From: Nocardioides marinisabuli
Lineage (GTDB): Bacteria > Actinomycetota > Actinomycetes > Propionibacteriales > Nocardioidaceae
Assembly: GCF_013466785.1 (NCBI RefSeq)
Contig: NZ_CP059163.1
Location: forward strand, 2,108,001 to 2,172,000
Reading direction: 5' to 3'
Length of the DNA: 64,000 nucleotides
The number at the start of each line of letters is the position of its first letter. Position 1 is the stretch's first letter. Positions 53,302-62,392 of the stretch are shown here, in pieces. A program made the position numbers and the translations under genes. A model generated the notes under the pieces. That model did no database searches. It saw only the letters and a program-made list of their open reading frames with translations, and was not told where the DNA came from.

Positions 53302-53472
53302 TCTCGATGTCGTCGGCGCTTCTCCGTTCTCGATCAGCGGGTATCACCGCCACCTACCCAGCGTGGAGAGCCCCTCGTCGCCAAGATCGCGTCGTTGATC
53401 GAGCAGGGAGGGCCGGCTCCGCTGATCGAGCAGGGAGGGCCGCCAAGGCCCGACCGTCGTCGAGATCCGGTG
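53302..53472. repeat. inverted pair of dispersed repeats
   Basis: An inverse unit GGTCTCGATGTCGTCGGCG...CGATCAGCGG (53302-53342) and forward units GTTGATCGAGCAGGGAGGGCC (from 53394) and CTGATCGAGCAGGGAGGGCC...GTCGTCGAGATCC (to 53472). Same family as at 4551. Confidence 0.82.
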
Positions 53473-53498
53473 AGGGACCCACCACGCCAGGGCGCGAC

Positions 53499-54437
53499 TC
53501 AGAAGCTGGCCCTAATCGCCCCAACCGGCTTCCCGCCACCAAGAAGCACATGCTCCCCGGTCCGCCGCACGGCCTCAGCGTCCACCCAGTCCTCAGCAGT
53601 CACCCCAGACCGCTCCAACGCCGCCGCCATCACCACGGGACGTGCACGCGCCCCACCGTCATCGGTCTTGAGCGCGAACGCCCGCCCGTCCGGAAGCGCA
53701 ACGGCGTAGCAAGACTCCGCGCCGGCCTTGCCGATTGAGCCAGGCATGGCAGTCAGCAGCGTCCGCTCGTCGCGAGTCGTGCCCGACACGTACTCGGGGT
53801 GAGCTCGGATTGCCTCAGCGATCCGGTGCTCGGCGCCGTCGGTCGCCATCGCGAGCCGCGAGAACGCTCGGGCCAAGCCGACCAGCGAGGCCGACAGCAG
53901 GGGTGCGCCGCACCCGTCGATAGCGACCTGGGCTTCCTCGCCGGTCATCCGCTCGAACGTCGCCTTGATAGCGGCCTGCAGGGGGTGCTGGGGATCGAGA
54001 TAGGTCGCGGTGTCCCAGTCGTTGCGCACACAGGTCGCGAGCATCGCTGCGTGCTTGCCCGAGCAGTTCATTGTCAGCGACGACTTCTCGCCTCCCGAAC
54101 GGATGAGCGCCTCGCGGGCAGCGTCGTCGAGCGGCCAGTCGCGCGGGGTCTGCAGCGCCGACTCGCCAAGGCCTGCACCGGCCAAGATGCGGCGGGCGCC
54201 GTCGAGGTGGTGCGCCTCACCTGAGTGCGACGCGCACGCCAGCGCCAGCAGCGCCGGCGGCAGGTCGAGACCGTGCTCGACCATCGCAAGCGCCTGGATC
54301 GGCTTGTTCGAGGAACGCGGTAGCACCGGCGAGGTCACGTCACCCACCGACCACTCCACGCTCCTGTCGGCGCGCAGCGCCACCACGGAGCCGTAGTGGT
54401 GGCCCTCCACGATCCCGGAGCGCACGATCTCGGCCAC
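53499..54437 (-). CDS. L-asparaginase, thermolabile (type III, Rhizobium-like)
   Basis: A 312-residue enzyme with the SSNKPIQALAMV motif (the Ser-x-x-Lys catalytic pair), CASHSGEAHH, and MNCSGKHAAMLATC with the conserved Cys and Lys. This is the asparaginase family unrelated to the E. coli enzymes. It hydrolyses asparagine to aspartate and ammonia. It is divergent from the APS-kinase fusion gene. Confidence 0.88.
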   Translation of the reverse strand: MAEIVRSGIVEGHHYGSVVALRADRSVEWSVGDVTSPVLPRSSNKPIQALAMVEHGLDLPPALLALACASHSGEAHHLDGARRILAGAGLGESALQTPRDWPLDDAAREALIRSGGEKSSLTMNCSGKHAAMLATCVRNDWDTATYLDPQHPLQAAIKATFERMTGEEAQVAIDGCGAPLLSASLVGLARAFSRLAMATDGAEHRIAEAIRAHPEYVSGTTRDERTLLTAMPGSIGKAGAESCYAVALPDGRAFALKTDDGGARARPVVMAAALERSGVTAEDWVDAEAVRRTGEHVLLGGGKPVGAIRASF

Positions 54438-54488
54438 GACGACAGGTCCCAGTCATGCCTCGCACCGTAGAGGGCGGACGCCGTGACG

Positions 54489-54522
54489 TTGAAACTCGAC
54501 TGAAATCTGTCAAGATACTTCG
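54489..54522 (+). promoter_or_regulatory. promoter of the APS-kinase fusion gene
   Basis: TTGAAA at 54489-54494 with CAAGATACT at 54511-54519 (16-19 base spacer) immediately before the GTG, so the transcript is probably leaderless. Confidence 0.5.
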
Positions 54523-56403
54523 GTGAGTTACCCGCAGCACTGCCCCGGCCCCCGCGAGCTCGACGATCTAGAGCTGCTCACGACCGGCGCCCTCAGCCCG
54601 ATCACTGCCTTCAACGAACCCGGCAGCCCAGTGACATTGACGCTCCCCACCGACGTCGAGGCCGCGGCCCAAGCCGCCGGCGGCGTGGAGCTCGTGGACC
54701 CCGAGGGGCTACCCCTGGCGCGAGTCTCCGTCCCCGGGGGCGTTGTGGAGCCCCTCACGCACGCGCAGTACGGCCCCTTCCGGCGCTACTACCTCAGCCC
54801 CGCGCAGGCGCGCGAGCAGCACGGAGATCGCACCGTCGTCCCGGTGGTCGACGCGCTGACCGAACAGCAGATTCAGCGGATCGCCGACGCGGGCCCGGTG
54901 CTGCTGCTCGCCCTGGTCGGCACCGGCACGCCCGACCTGACAGCGACGGCGCTGATCCGGGCCACGCTGGCGGCGGCTGCTCGGCTGGACGACGCCGCGG
55001 TCGTCGCGGTGCCCCTGGCTAGCCGCGGCAATGCCGAGGTCGACCACGCACTGGGTGCACAGGTGGCGCGCACCTACGCGTGCGACGCTGACGTGCTGGC
55101 ACTGCCCGACGCTGGCCTTGACGACACCTACAGCGACGACATTGCCGCCATCGTCGCAGCCGACCAGCCCCGCCCCGAGGAGCAGGGACTGGTGCTGTTC
55201 TTCACCGGTCTCTCCGGCAGCGGCAAGTCGACCCTCGCGCAGGCGCTGATGGATCGCATCCTCGAACAGGGCACTCGCACCATCACCTCCCTCGACGGCG
55301 ACGTCGTGCGCCGCAACCTTTCGGCGGGCCTGACCTTTTCCAAGGCGGACCGAGAGACCAACATTCGGCGCATTGGCTGGGTAGCCGCCGAGATCTCCCG
55401 GCACCGCGGCCTCGCGGTGGTCAGCCCCATCGCGCCGTTCGAAGAGACCCGGCAGCAGGTGCGGGCCATGGTTGACGAGGCCGGCGGCGCGTTCTTCTTG
55501 GTCCACGTCGCCACTCCACTAGAGGAGTGCGAGCGCCGCGACCGGAAGGGCCTCTACGCTAAGGCCCGCCGCGGCGAGATCCCCGAGTTCACTGGCATCT
55601 CCTCGCCCTACGAGGAGCCCCAGGACGCCGACGTGCGCGTCGACACCACCGGTCGCACCATCGACGAGGCCCTCCAGGACGTGATCGACGCCCTCGCCGA
55701 AGCCGGCTACCTCGACCTACGCACCTCCGCGCCGCAGAGCGAGGGCCCCGCGCCGTTGGTTGAGCAGGGAGGAGCGCTAGCGACGACCGTCCGTCGAAAC
55801 CCAGTGACGGACGCGCCCACCTCCCACACGGAGGTTGAGGAAGGCGAGCCAGCGCTTGCCTCGAAACCCCTCAAGGTCCTTTTCGTCTGCACCGCCAACA
55901 TCTGCCGCTCGCCCTACATGGAGCTCACCGCTCGCCACCTGGCCGCCGGCGACCCGACGCTCGAGTTCGCGAGCGCCGGCACGCACGGCCTGGCCGACGA
56001 ACCGATGAACCAGCCCATGGTCGACGTCCTCGCCGCCGGCACCGAGGGCAGCGACAGCTTCCGCAGCCGCCGCCTGACCCCTGAGCACCTGGCCTGGGCC
56101 GACGTCGTGCTAACCGCGGAAGCCTCGCACCGACAATTCATTCTCGACGACGACCCAGCGCTTTTCCGCACGGTCTTCAGCCTGGGCCAGTTTGTTGAGT
56201 CGATCGGCGCCCTCGATGGCGATCTGCATGGACGCGAGTTGCTCACCGCCCTTCAGCAGCGCCGCGGACCCGCTTCCGAGGATCTCGACGTCGCCGACCC
56301 GTACCGCCGCGGCGACGCGGCCGCTCGCACCGCCGCCGACCACCTCGATCGGCTGCTCCGCGCCGCCGTCACCGCCCTGTCCAGCGCCCGAAAGGCCAAC
56401 TGA
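54523..56403 (+). CDS. cysC: APS kinase fused to low-molecular-weight tyrosine phosphatase
   Basis: A 626-residue fusion. Residues 1-220 resemble the N-terminal PUA-like and degenerate sulfurylase part (LDDLELLTTGALSPITAF). Residues 222-405 are a complete APS kinase with P-loop G229-S236 (GLSGSGKS), LDGDVVRRNL and ARRGEIPEFTGISSPYEEP. After a linker (411-449) comes a LMW phosphatase with C456-X5-R462 (CTANICRS) and the acid in VADPYRRG. The linker is coded by the genome's dispersed repeat. The first half makes PAPS; the second could act on the nearby tyrosine kinase. Coupled to the TauE gene by TGATG. Confidence 0.9.
   Translation: MSYPQHCPGPRELDDLELLTTGALSPITAFNEPGSPVTLTLPTDVEAAAQAAGGVELVDPEGLPLARVSVPGGVVEPLTHAQYGPFRRYYLSPAQAREQHGDRTVVPVVDALTEQQIQRIADAGPVLLLALVGTGTPDLTATALIRATLAAAARLDDAAVVAVPLASRGNAEVDHALGAQVARTYACDADVLALPDAGLDDTYSDDIAAIVAADQPRPEEQGLVLFFTGLSGSGKSTLAQALMDRILEQGTRTITSLDGDVVRRNLSAGLTFSKADRETNIRRIGWVAAEISRHRGLAVVSPIAPFEETRQQVRAMVDEAGGAFFLVHVATPLEECERRDRKGLYAKARRGEIPEFTGISSPYEEPQDADVRVDTTGRTIDEALQDVIDALAEAGYLDLRTSAPQSEGPAPLVEQGGALATTVRRNPVTDAPTSHTEVEEGEPALASKPLKVLFVCTANICRSPYMELTARHLAAGDPTLEFASAGTHGLADEPMNQPMVDVLAAGTEGSDSFRSRRLTPEHLAWADVVLTAEASHRQFILDDDPALFRTVFSLGQFVESIGALDGDLHGRELLTALQQRRGPASEDLDVADPYRRGDAAARTAADHLDRLLRAAVTALSSARKAN
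55754..55868. repeat. dispersed repeat units inside a coding sequence
   Basis: GTTGGTTGAGCAGGGAGGAGC...CCGTCGAAACC (55754-55801) and a shorter GAGGTTGAGGAAGGCGAG...CCTCGAAACC (55831-55868) are two units of the otherwise intergenic family, here read as a protein linker. Confidence 0.88.
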
Positions 56404-57446
56404 TGGACCTGATTACCCTCACCGCCCTGTCCATCTTGGCGGCCGGTTTCGTCGTCGGCATCGTTGTCGGCCTCACCGGCATGGGCGGCGGCGCCCTCAT
56501 GACGCCGGCCCTGATCTTCCTGGGCGTCGGCTCCGGCGAGGCCGCCACCATCGTCACCGCCGACCTGACGGCGGCCGCCGTCTACAAGACCGGCGGCGCA
56601 GCCGTGCACGCACGTCATGGCTCGCCAAACCTCACCCTGGCCAAGTGGTTGATCGTGGGCTCAGTGCCGATGGCGTTTCTCGGTCCCTACATGGTCAAGT
56701 TCTTCACTGACGACGCCGAACAGCTCGACCGAGTCCTCAAGCTCAGCATCGGCTTCGCGCTGCTCTTCGCTGCCGCCACCTACGCTCTGCGCCTCTACAT
56801 CAACTTGCGCGCGGTGCGCTCGGGTGGCTTCACCGGCGATCCGGATCCCAAGATCAAGGTGGTCCCGACCCTGCTGGTCGGCATGCTGGGCGGTCTCCTG
56901 GTCGGCATCACCAGCGTTGGCTCGGGTTCGGTCATCATGATCGCGCTCCTGATGCTCTATCCCGGCCTGTCGGCCGTGAAGCTGGTCGGCACCGACCTCG
57001 TGCAGGCCGTCCCGCTGGTGCTGGCCGCCGCCATCGCCAACATTGCCATCCATGGGCTGGACTGGTCGATCGCGATCCCGCTCATCGTGGGCTCGGTGCC
57101 CGGGACCCTGCTGGGCAGCCGGATCGCGCCGCGGGTGCCGCAGTCCTTCATCCGTCGCGGGATTGTGGTGGTGCTGACCATGTCGGGCGTCGCTCTGCTC
57201 GATAAGGCCGGCTGGGCGCCGTTGGGGCGCGAGGACACCTACCCGGCGCTGATCGGGCTGATCGGTCTCGCCATGGCCGTCCTGGTGCCGGTCATCTGGG
57301 GCTTCCTGCGTAAGGAGCAGGGCTTGCCGTTCATGGGAACGCCAACCGTCAGTGAGTTGGACAGCTGGACCTATGGGCGAACCAGCCGTACCGCGGGCGA
57401 GAAGAAGCCGTCAGCGACTGAGCGGGTGGACGGGCCAGTCGACTAG
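56403..57446 (+). CDS. TauE/SafE-family sulfite/anion exporter
   Basis: A 347-residue membrane protein with about eight helices and the duplicated TauE signature (GIVVGLTGMGGGALMTPALI in the first half, GGLLVGITSVGSGSVIMIALL in the second). Family knowledge: these export sulfite, sulfoacetate or related anions. Its one-base overlap with the APS-kinase fusion and the nearby cysDN suggest it moves a sulfur anion for this locus. Its 3' end overlaps the convergent gmd by 36 bases. Confidence 0.88.
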   Translation: MDLITLTALSILAAGFVVGIVVGLTGMGGGALMTPALIFLGVGSGEAATIVTADLTAAAVYKTGGAAVHARHGSPNLTLAKWLIVGSVPMAFLGPYMVKFFTDDAEQLDRVLKLSIGFALLFAAATYALRLYINLRAVRSGGFTGDPDPKIKVVPTLLVGMLGGLLVGITSVGSGSVIMIALLMLYPGLSAVKLVGTDLVQAVPLVLAAAIANIAIHGLDWSIAIPLIVGSVPGTLLGSRIAPRVPQSFIRRGIVVVLTMSGVALLDKAGWAPLGREDTYPALIGLIGLAMAVLVPVIWGFLRKEQGLPFMGTPTVSELDSWTYGRTSRTAGEKKPSATERVDGPVD

Positions 57447-58466
57447 TGCCGGCCGGTCCACCCAGCCTGCGCCGCCCTCTAGGGCGGCAATATCGGCGTC
57501 GACCATAAGGCGGGCCAGGTCGGCGCCCGCAATGGTGGCCGACCAGTCGAGCTCGCGGGCGGCTTTACCCGGGTCGCCGATCAGGGCGTCGACCTCGGTG
57601 GGGCGCAGATAGCGGTCGTCGAAACGCACGTGCTCCTCCCAATCGAGGCCGGCATGGTCGAAGGCGGTGCTGACGAAGTCGCGGACACTGCAGGCCACGC
57701 CGGTGGCCAGCACGTAGTCGTCGGGTGAGTCGGCCTGCAGCATCTGCCACATGCCCTGTACGTACTCCGGGGCGTAGCCCCAGTCGCGGACGGCATCGAG
57801 GTTCCCGAGGTAGACATGCTCCTCGAGGCCTGCCCGGATGCGGGCCACGGCACGGGTCACCTTGCGGGTCAGGAACGTCTCGCCGCGCCGGGGTGACTCG
57901 TGGTTAAACAGGATGCCGCTGACTGCCCACAGGCCGTAGCCGTCGCGGTAGTTGCGAGTCATCCAATGCGCGAAGACCTTCGACACGCCGTAGGGAGAGC
58001 GCGGGTGTAGGGCGGTCTGCTCGTCCTGCGGCGGGTTGGTTGCGCCGAACATCTCGGAACTCGACGCTTGGTAGACCCGTGCCGGGACTTCGGCCATTCG
58101 AAGTGCTTCCAACACGCGCAGTGCACCCATACCGGTGACGTTGCTGGTGTGCTCGGGCTCGACGAAGCTGACCCGCACGTGCGACTGGGCAGCGAGGTTG
58201 TAGACCTCGTCGGGCTCGATCCACTGGAACAAGTAGGTCAGGCGCCCCACGTCGGTGACATCGCCGTGGTGCAGCACCAGCCGGACGTCCGGATCGTGAG
58301 CGTCCTGGTAAAGGTGGTCGATACGCGAGGTGTTGAACGTCGAAGCGCGACGGATCAGCCCGTGCACCTCGTAGCCTTTGCCGAGAAGCAGCTCAGCGAG
58401 GTACGAGCCGTCCTGACCAGTGATGCCGGTAATGAAGGCTCGGCGCGGCTGAGTACCTCTGTTCAT
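57411..58466 (-). CDS. gmd: GDP-mannose 4,6-dehydratase (second copy)
   Basis: A 351-residue dehydratase with GITGQDGSYLAELLLGKGYEVHGLIRR, ASSSEMFG and the catalytic SPYGVSKVFAHW. Closer to the canonical GMD than the copy at 35212. Start at ATG 58466; an upstream GTG-type extension is unlikely. It is the only gene on this strand between TauE and cysD. Confidence 0.92.
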   Translation of the reverse strand: MNRGTQPRRAFITGITGQDGSYLAELLLGKGYEVHGLIRRASTFNTSRIDHLYQDAHDPDVRLVLHHGDVTDVGRLTYLFQWIEPDEVYNLAAQSHVRVSFVEPEHTSNVTGMGALRVLEALRMAEVPARVYQASSSEMFGATNPPQDEQTALHPRSPYGVSKVFAHWMTRNYRDGYGLWAVSGILFNHESPRRGETFLTRKVTRAVARIRAGLEEHVYLGNLDAVRDWGYAPEYVQGMWQMLQADSPDDYVLATGVACSVRDFVSTAFDHAGLDWEEHVRFDDRYLRPTEVDALIGDPGKAARELDWSATIAGADLARLMVDADIAALEGGAGWVDRPALVDWPVHPLSR

Positions 58467-58607
58467 GGCCCTGATTCTCGCGCATAGCCACACTGCGCGG
58501 CAGCCGGGTCTGTGCCTTGGGCCACTCAGACACTCGCGCGGTTGATGCTGCGGGGCGTCTGCGGTCTACGATGAGCCGACTTGTCACGAGGAGAGGTTCA
58601 TCTGAGC

Positions 58608-59522
58608 ATGACCCAAACGCATGCCGACTACCGACTAAGCCAGCTCGACCAGCTGGAGGCGGAGTCGATCCACATCATCCGCGAGGTCGCGGCCGAATTC
58701 GAGAAGCCCGTCCTGATGTTCTCCGGCGGCAAGGACTCCATCGTGATGCTCCGCCTCGCCGAGAAGGCGTTCTACCCGGCGAAGATCCCGTTCCCCATCC
58801 TTCAGGTCGACACCGGCCTGGACTTCCCCGAGGTGATGGAGACCCGCGACCGCTGGGTCGACCGCCTCGGCGTGCAGCTCGTGGTCGCCAGCATCGACGA
58901 CGCCATCGCCAAGGGTGTGGTGACCGAGGATGGCAAGACCAGCCGCAACCGCCTCCAGATCGGCACCCTGCTCAATGCCATCGAGGAGAACGGCTTCACC
59001 GCCGCGTTCGGTGGCGGCCGGCGCGACGAGGAGAAGGCCCGCGCCAAGGAGCGCGTCTACTCCCACCGCGACGAGTTCGGGCAGTGGGACCCCAAGAACC
59101 AGCGCCCCGAGCTCTGGAGCCTCTACAACGGCCGCCTGCACGAGGGCGAGCACATGCGCATCTTCCCGATCTCCAACTGGACCGAGCTCGACGTGTGGTC
59201 CTACATCGCCCGTGAAGGCATCGAGATTCCGCAGATCTACTTCTCGCACCAGCGCCGTGTCTTCGAGCGCGGCGGCATGCTGATGACCGAGACCCCCCTG
59301 AACCCCTGTCGCGAGGGGGAGGTCGCCGAGGAGCGCACCGTCCGCTTCCGCACCTGTGGCGACATCACCCTGACCGGCTGCGTGGAGTCCACGGCCAGCA
59401 CGGTCGAGGAGATCATCGAGGAGACCGCGGTCTCCCGCGTTACCGAGCGTGGCGCCACCCGCGGTGACGACAAGTTCTCTGAGGCCGCCATGGAAGACCG
59501 CAAGAAGGAGGGCTACTTCTGA
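58608..59522 (+). CDS. cysD: sulfate adenylyltransferase subunit 2
   Basis: A 304-residue PP-loop enzyme: MFSGGKDSIVMLRLAEKAF, the substrate loop FGGGRRDEEKARAKER, and the C-terminal RFRTCGDITLTGCVES. It forms APS from ATP and sulfate with CysN. ATG 58608 follows GAGGAGAGG; a promoter TTGATG/TACGAT may stand at 58542-58572. Codon use is fully host-like, unlike cysN. TGATG coupling to cysN. Confidence 0.95.
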   Translation: MTQTHADYRLSQLDQLEAESIHIIREVAAEFEKPVLMFSGGKDSIVMLRLAEKAFYPAKIPFPILQVDTGLDFPEVMETRDRWVDRLGVQLVVASIDDAIAKGVVTEDGKTSRNRLQIGTLLNAIEENGFTAAFGGGRRDEEKARAKERVYSHRDEFGQWDPKNQRPELWSLYNGRLHEGEHMRIFPISNWTELDVWSYIAREGIEIPQIYFSHQRRVFERGGMLMTETPLNPCREGEVAEERTVRFRTCGDITLTGCVESTASTVEEIIEETAVSRVTERGATRGDDKFSEAAMEDRKKEGYF

Positions 59523-60826
59523 TGCCCAACGAGACCGAGAACATCACTGCCGGCGAACAAGCCGTCGAGAACGTCACGACGAACATGGACCTCTTGCGTT
59601 TCGCAACCGCGGGGTCGGTTGACGACGGCAAGTCAACCCTCATCGGACGGCTACTACTGGACTCGAAATCGATTTTCGAGGACCAGCTCGAGGCGGTCGA
59701 GACCACCAGCAAGGGGAAAGGTTACGATTACACCGATCTAGCCCTGCTGACTGACGGGCTACGTTCCGAACGCGAGCAAGGCATCACCATCGATGTCGCT
59801 TACCGCTACTTCGCTACCCCGAACCGCAAGTTCATCATCGCCGACACACCAGGACATGTGCAGTACACCCGGAATATGGTCACGGGTGCCTCAACAGCCG
59901 ACCTTGGACTCGTGTTGGTGGACGCCCGTCAGGGACTGACCGAGCAGTCGCGTCGCCACGCCGTGATCCTTAGCCTCCTGCGAGTCCCCCACCTGGTCCT
60001 CGCGATCAATAAAATGGACCTTGTAAACTTCGATCGTGATGTCTACGAGAAAATTCAAGCCGAATTTGCTCAATTCGCAACTAAGCTTAACATTCCAGAT
60101 CTGGCGGTAATCCCCATATCTGCGCTTCAAGGTGACAACGTGGTAAACCGGTCCGAGCATATGGACTGGTATGCAGGCCCAACCCTGATGCACCACCTGG
60201 AGCATGTTCATGTTGCGTCCGACCGAGATCTCGTTGATACGCGCTTCCCGGTTCAGTATGTCGTCCGGCCGAAGTCGGACGAGTACCATGACTACCGAGG
60301 CTACGGCGGCCAGGTCGTGGGCGGCGTTCTCAAGCCTGGGGACGAGGTAGTGGTTCTTCCAAGCGGCATGACGACGCGGATATCTGCGATCGATCTTTAT
60401 GACAAGACGTTACCCGAAGCCTACCCCCCCATGTCGGTGACGATTCGTCTTGAAGACGATGTCGATGTCTCTCGCGGCGATATGATAGCGAGAGTTAGGA
60501 ATGCGCCTTCGCCGACTCAGGATATCGACGCGATGGTGTGCTGGATGACCACCACGCCCCTGGGCCCGCGACAAAAACTCGCCATAAAGCACACGACCCG
60601 AAGTGGGCGGGCACTCGTTAAGGATGTTCTGTACCGACTCGACGTGAATACCTTGCATCGGGATCTCGAAAGCAGCACCCTCGGGCTCAACGACATCGGT
60701 CGCGTTCAACTTCGGTCGACGATTCCTCTGCTGTGCGACCCCTACTCGCAGAACCGTGACACTGGATCATTTATCTTGATTGACGAGACGACCGGGGCCA
60801 CCGTAGGCGCGGGAATGATCCTCTGA
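59522..60826 (+). CDS. cysN: sulfate adenylyltransferase subunit 1 (GTPase)
   Basis: A 434-residue EF-Tu-like GTPase with G1 GSVDDGKST, G3 DTPGH and G4 NKMD, and the beta-barrel domains complete. It lacks the C-terminal APS-kinase domain found in mycobacterial CysNC; the kinase is at 54523 instead. From early in the gene, and strongly after about 60,000, the third codon positions lose their G/C bias. Drives APS formation by GTP hydrolysis with CysD. Confidence 0.95.
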   Translation: MPNETENITAGEQAVENVTTNMDLLRFATAGSVDDGKSTLIGRLLLDSKSIFEDQLEAVETTSKGKGYDYTDLALLTDGLRSEREQGITIDVAYRYFATPNRKFIIADTPGHVQYTRNMVTGASTADLGLVLVDARQGLTEQSRRHAVILSLLRVPHLVLAINKMDLVNFDRDVYEKIQAEFAQFATKLNIPDLAVIPISALQGDNVVNRSEHMDWYAGPTLMHHLEHVHVASDRDLVDTRFPVQYVVRPKSDEYHDYRGYGGQVVGGVLKPGDEVVVLPSGMTTRISAIDLYDKTLPEAYPPMSVTIRLEDDVDVSRGDMIARVRNAPSPTQDIDAMVCWMTTTPLGPRQKLAIKHTTRSGRALVKDVLYRLDVNTLHRDLESSTLGLNDIGRVQLRSTIPLLCDPYSQNRDTGSFILIDETTGATVGAGMIL

Positions 60827-60997
60827 ACTACTCGATCTCCCAGCACGCCCTCGGCGCGGTAGCGCGAAACTGTCGGACGAAAGTTACGATTTCGGAGTAG
60901 CAGTCTCCTTTCCGTGTCTCGGGGAGGACCGAGGGGGTCGAGCAATAATTGCACGGGATCGCTCGGGGACGTTGGAGCCATGAGGATGGGAGAGGTA

Positions 60998-61039
60998 ATG
61001 CTGGTGGACATGGCACGTCCCCCTTTCGGCGGCCTCTAA
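60998..61039 (+). CDS. candidate short upstream frame before the polymerase gene
   Basis: GGGAGAGG stands directly before an ATG that reads MLVDMARPPFGGL and stops at TAA 61037-61039, whose last base is the first of the next ATG (TAATG). It could couple translation of the polymerase gene, which has no ribosome-binding site of its own. The rest of 60827-60997 holds nothing else recognised. Confidence 0.35.
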   Translation: MLVDMARPPFGGL

Positions 61040-62391
61040 TGCGGCACTACCACGTCTCCAGCAGGGTTCGGCTGGGCCTTCCGAGCCTCGCTGGGATCGC
61101 GCTGATTCTTCTAGCCATGGCAACGCTGCTGAGCCGGATCAATGAAGCAGCAGTAGCTGGCATCTTGGTTGGTGTATTCAGCGTCTACTGGGGCGTCATA
61201 CACCTACGGCTTGATCTCAAATTGTTAGCGCCCACGCTGGCATTCTTGACTTTTTGGATATTGTCGAGTGCTGTTGCCGGCAGCCTGCCCTCGCAAACCG
61301 GTGAGTCTGTCGCAGATTGGATTGAAAACGATGGAAGACCGCTTTTCGCCGTTCTTCCAGTCTTCATTGCAGCCACGGCAAAATTCAAGCAGATCGATTT
61401 AGCCTGGTTTGCCGCCGCAACTGTATTTGGGATCTGGGCGAATCTCCTATTCGCACTCGCTACCGGCCCGCGAATTGGATTCACTGGGCTGACGTCATCC
61501 CACCATGTTCTGGGGTACTTCGGCGGGTCCGCACTTATAATAATCTTGGGTTACTGGGAAAAGCCAAGGCCCTTTGTCATCCGCGCGTCCATCGCAGGGG
61601 CTGTACTCCTAGTCTTTCTATCGGCCTCGCGGACGTCTTTGGTCGGCCTCGTCATGGTGCTTGTCTTCTTTGCCTTCCGAGCGGGGAGGCTCCGTCAGCT
61701 GATTCGCGCTGGCGCGGCATCGTTGGTGTTCGCCGCACTCGCGCTGTTCGACCCGCGAGTGCGTTCTACGGTATCCACCTTGGTCTCAGCAGACTTTTGG
61801 CAGCGAGCAAGCAGCGCGTTTGCGGAGGGCTTCGCGGCCGAGGAAGTCTTGAAGTACCCACTGCAGGCTGGCGTTCCAGAGTACGCAGCCAACATGATCT
61901 CCCGGTTCTACTATTGGGGTAATGCGGTAGGAATGTGGGGACAAAGTCCGGTTTTGGGAGTAGGGTTTGGACGCTATAATGATAGTGACCTGAGCTATTC
62001 AGGTGTCGATGGTTTGGTGCGTCTTGCCACCCAGGGAAGTCCTAGCGAGTTTTCAGTCATTGGGGCACACAACCAGTATCTCGGTCTGTTGGCTGAGGGT
62101 GGGGTCCTCGGCTTGGCCCTTGTGCTCTTTATTTGGATTGGTCTAGGAGGCGACGCGAGGGCGCCGGGTGCTGTACGAAAAGACTGGCCCCAGTACATGA
62201 TCGTCTTCTCACTGGGAACGGGGCTCACTGGTTATACGCTTGTCAGCCCCTCACTCACGTTCATGGCACTCAGTTGGCTAGTGCTGTCTAGGAGCGTCAG
62301 ACAGGAAGAGTGGGCTTTGCAACAAACGACGAGCGCGAGTTACGCGACATCCATGAGGCGTCATGGCAACCGAGCGCGACAGGAGAGTTGA
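61039..62391 (+). CDS. O-antigen polymerase/ligase-like membrane protein
   Basis: A 450-residue polytopic protein with about ten helices and the Wzy/WaaL features: a large outside loop with SPVLGVGFGRYND and the AHNQYLGLLAEGGVLGLAL motif near the end. Family knowledge: it polymerises or ligates lipid-linked repeat units outside the membrane. GC is clearly lower than in the left part of the window. The stop is followed within two bases by the glycosyltransferase gene. Confidence 0.85.
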   Translation: MRHYHVSSRVRLGLPSLAGIALILLAMATLLSRINEAAVAGILVGVFSVYWGVIHLRLDLKLLAPTLAFLTFWILSSAVAGSLPSQTGESVADWIENDGRPLFAVLPVFIAATAKFKQIDLAWFAAATVFGIWANLLFALATGPRIGFTGLTSSHHVLGYFGGSALIIILGYWEKPRPFVIRASIAGAVLLVFLSASRTSLVGLVMVLVFFAFRAGRLRQLIRAGAASLVFAALALFDPRVRSTVSTLVSADFWQRASSAFAEGFAAEEVLKYPLQAGVPEYAANMISRFYYWGNAVGMWGQSPVLGVGFGRYNDSDLSYSGVDGLVRLATQGSPSEFSVIGAHNQYLGLLAEGGVLGLALVLFIWIGLGGDARAPGAVRKDWPQYMIVFSLGTGLTGYTLVSPSLTFMALSWLVLSRSVRQEEWALQQTTSASYATSMRRHGNRARQES

Positions 62392-62392
62392 G

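Noticed and set aside
58571-58607. Possible leader peptide MSRLVTRRG before cysD
   Set aside because: The frame has no early stop and runs on inside cysD; it does not fit the leader-peptide pattern seen at 37017.
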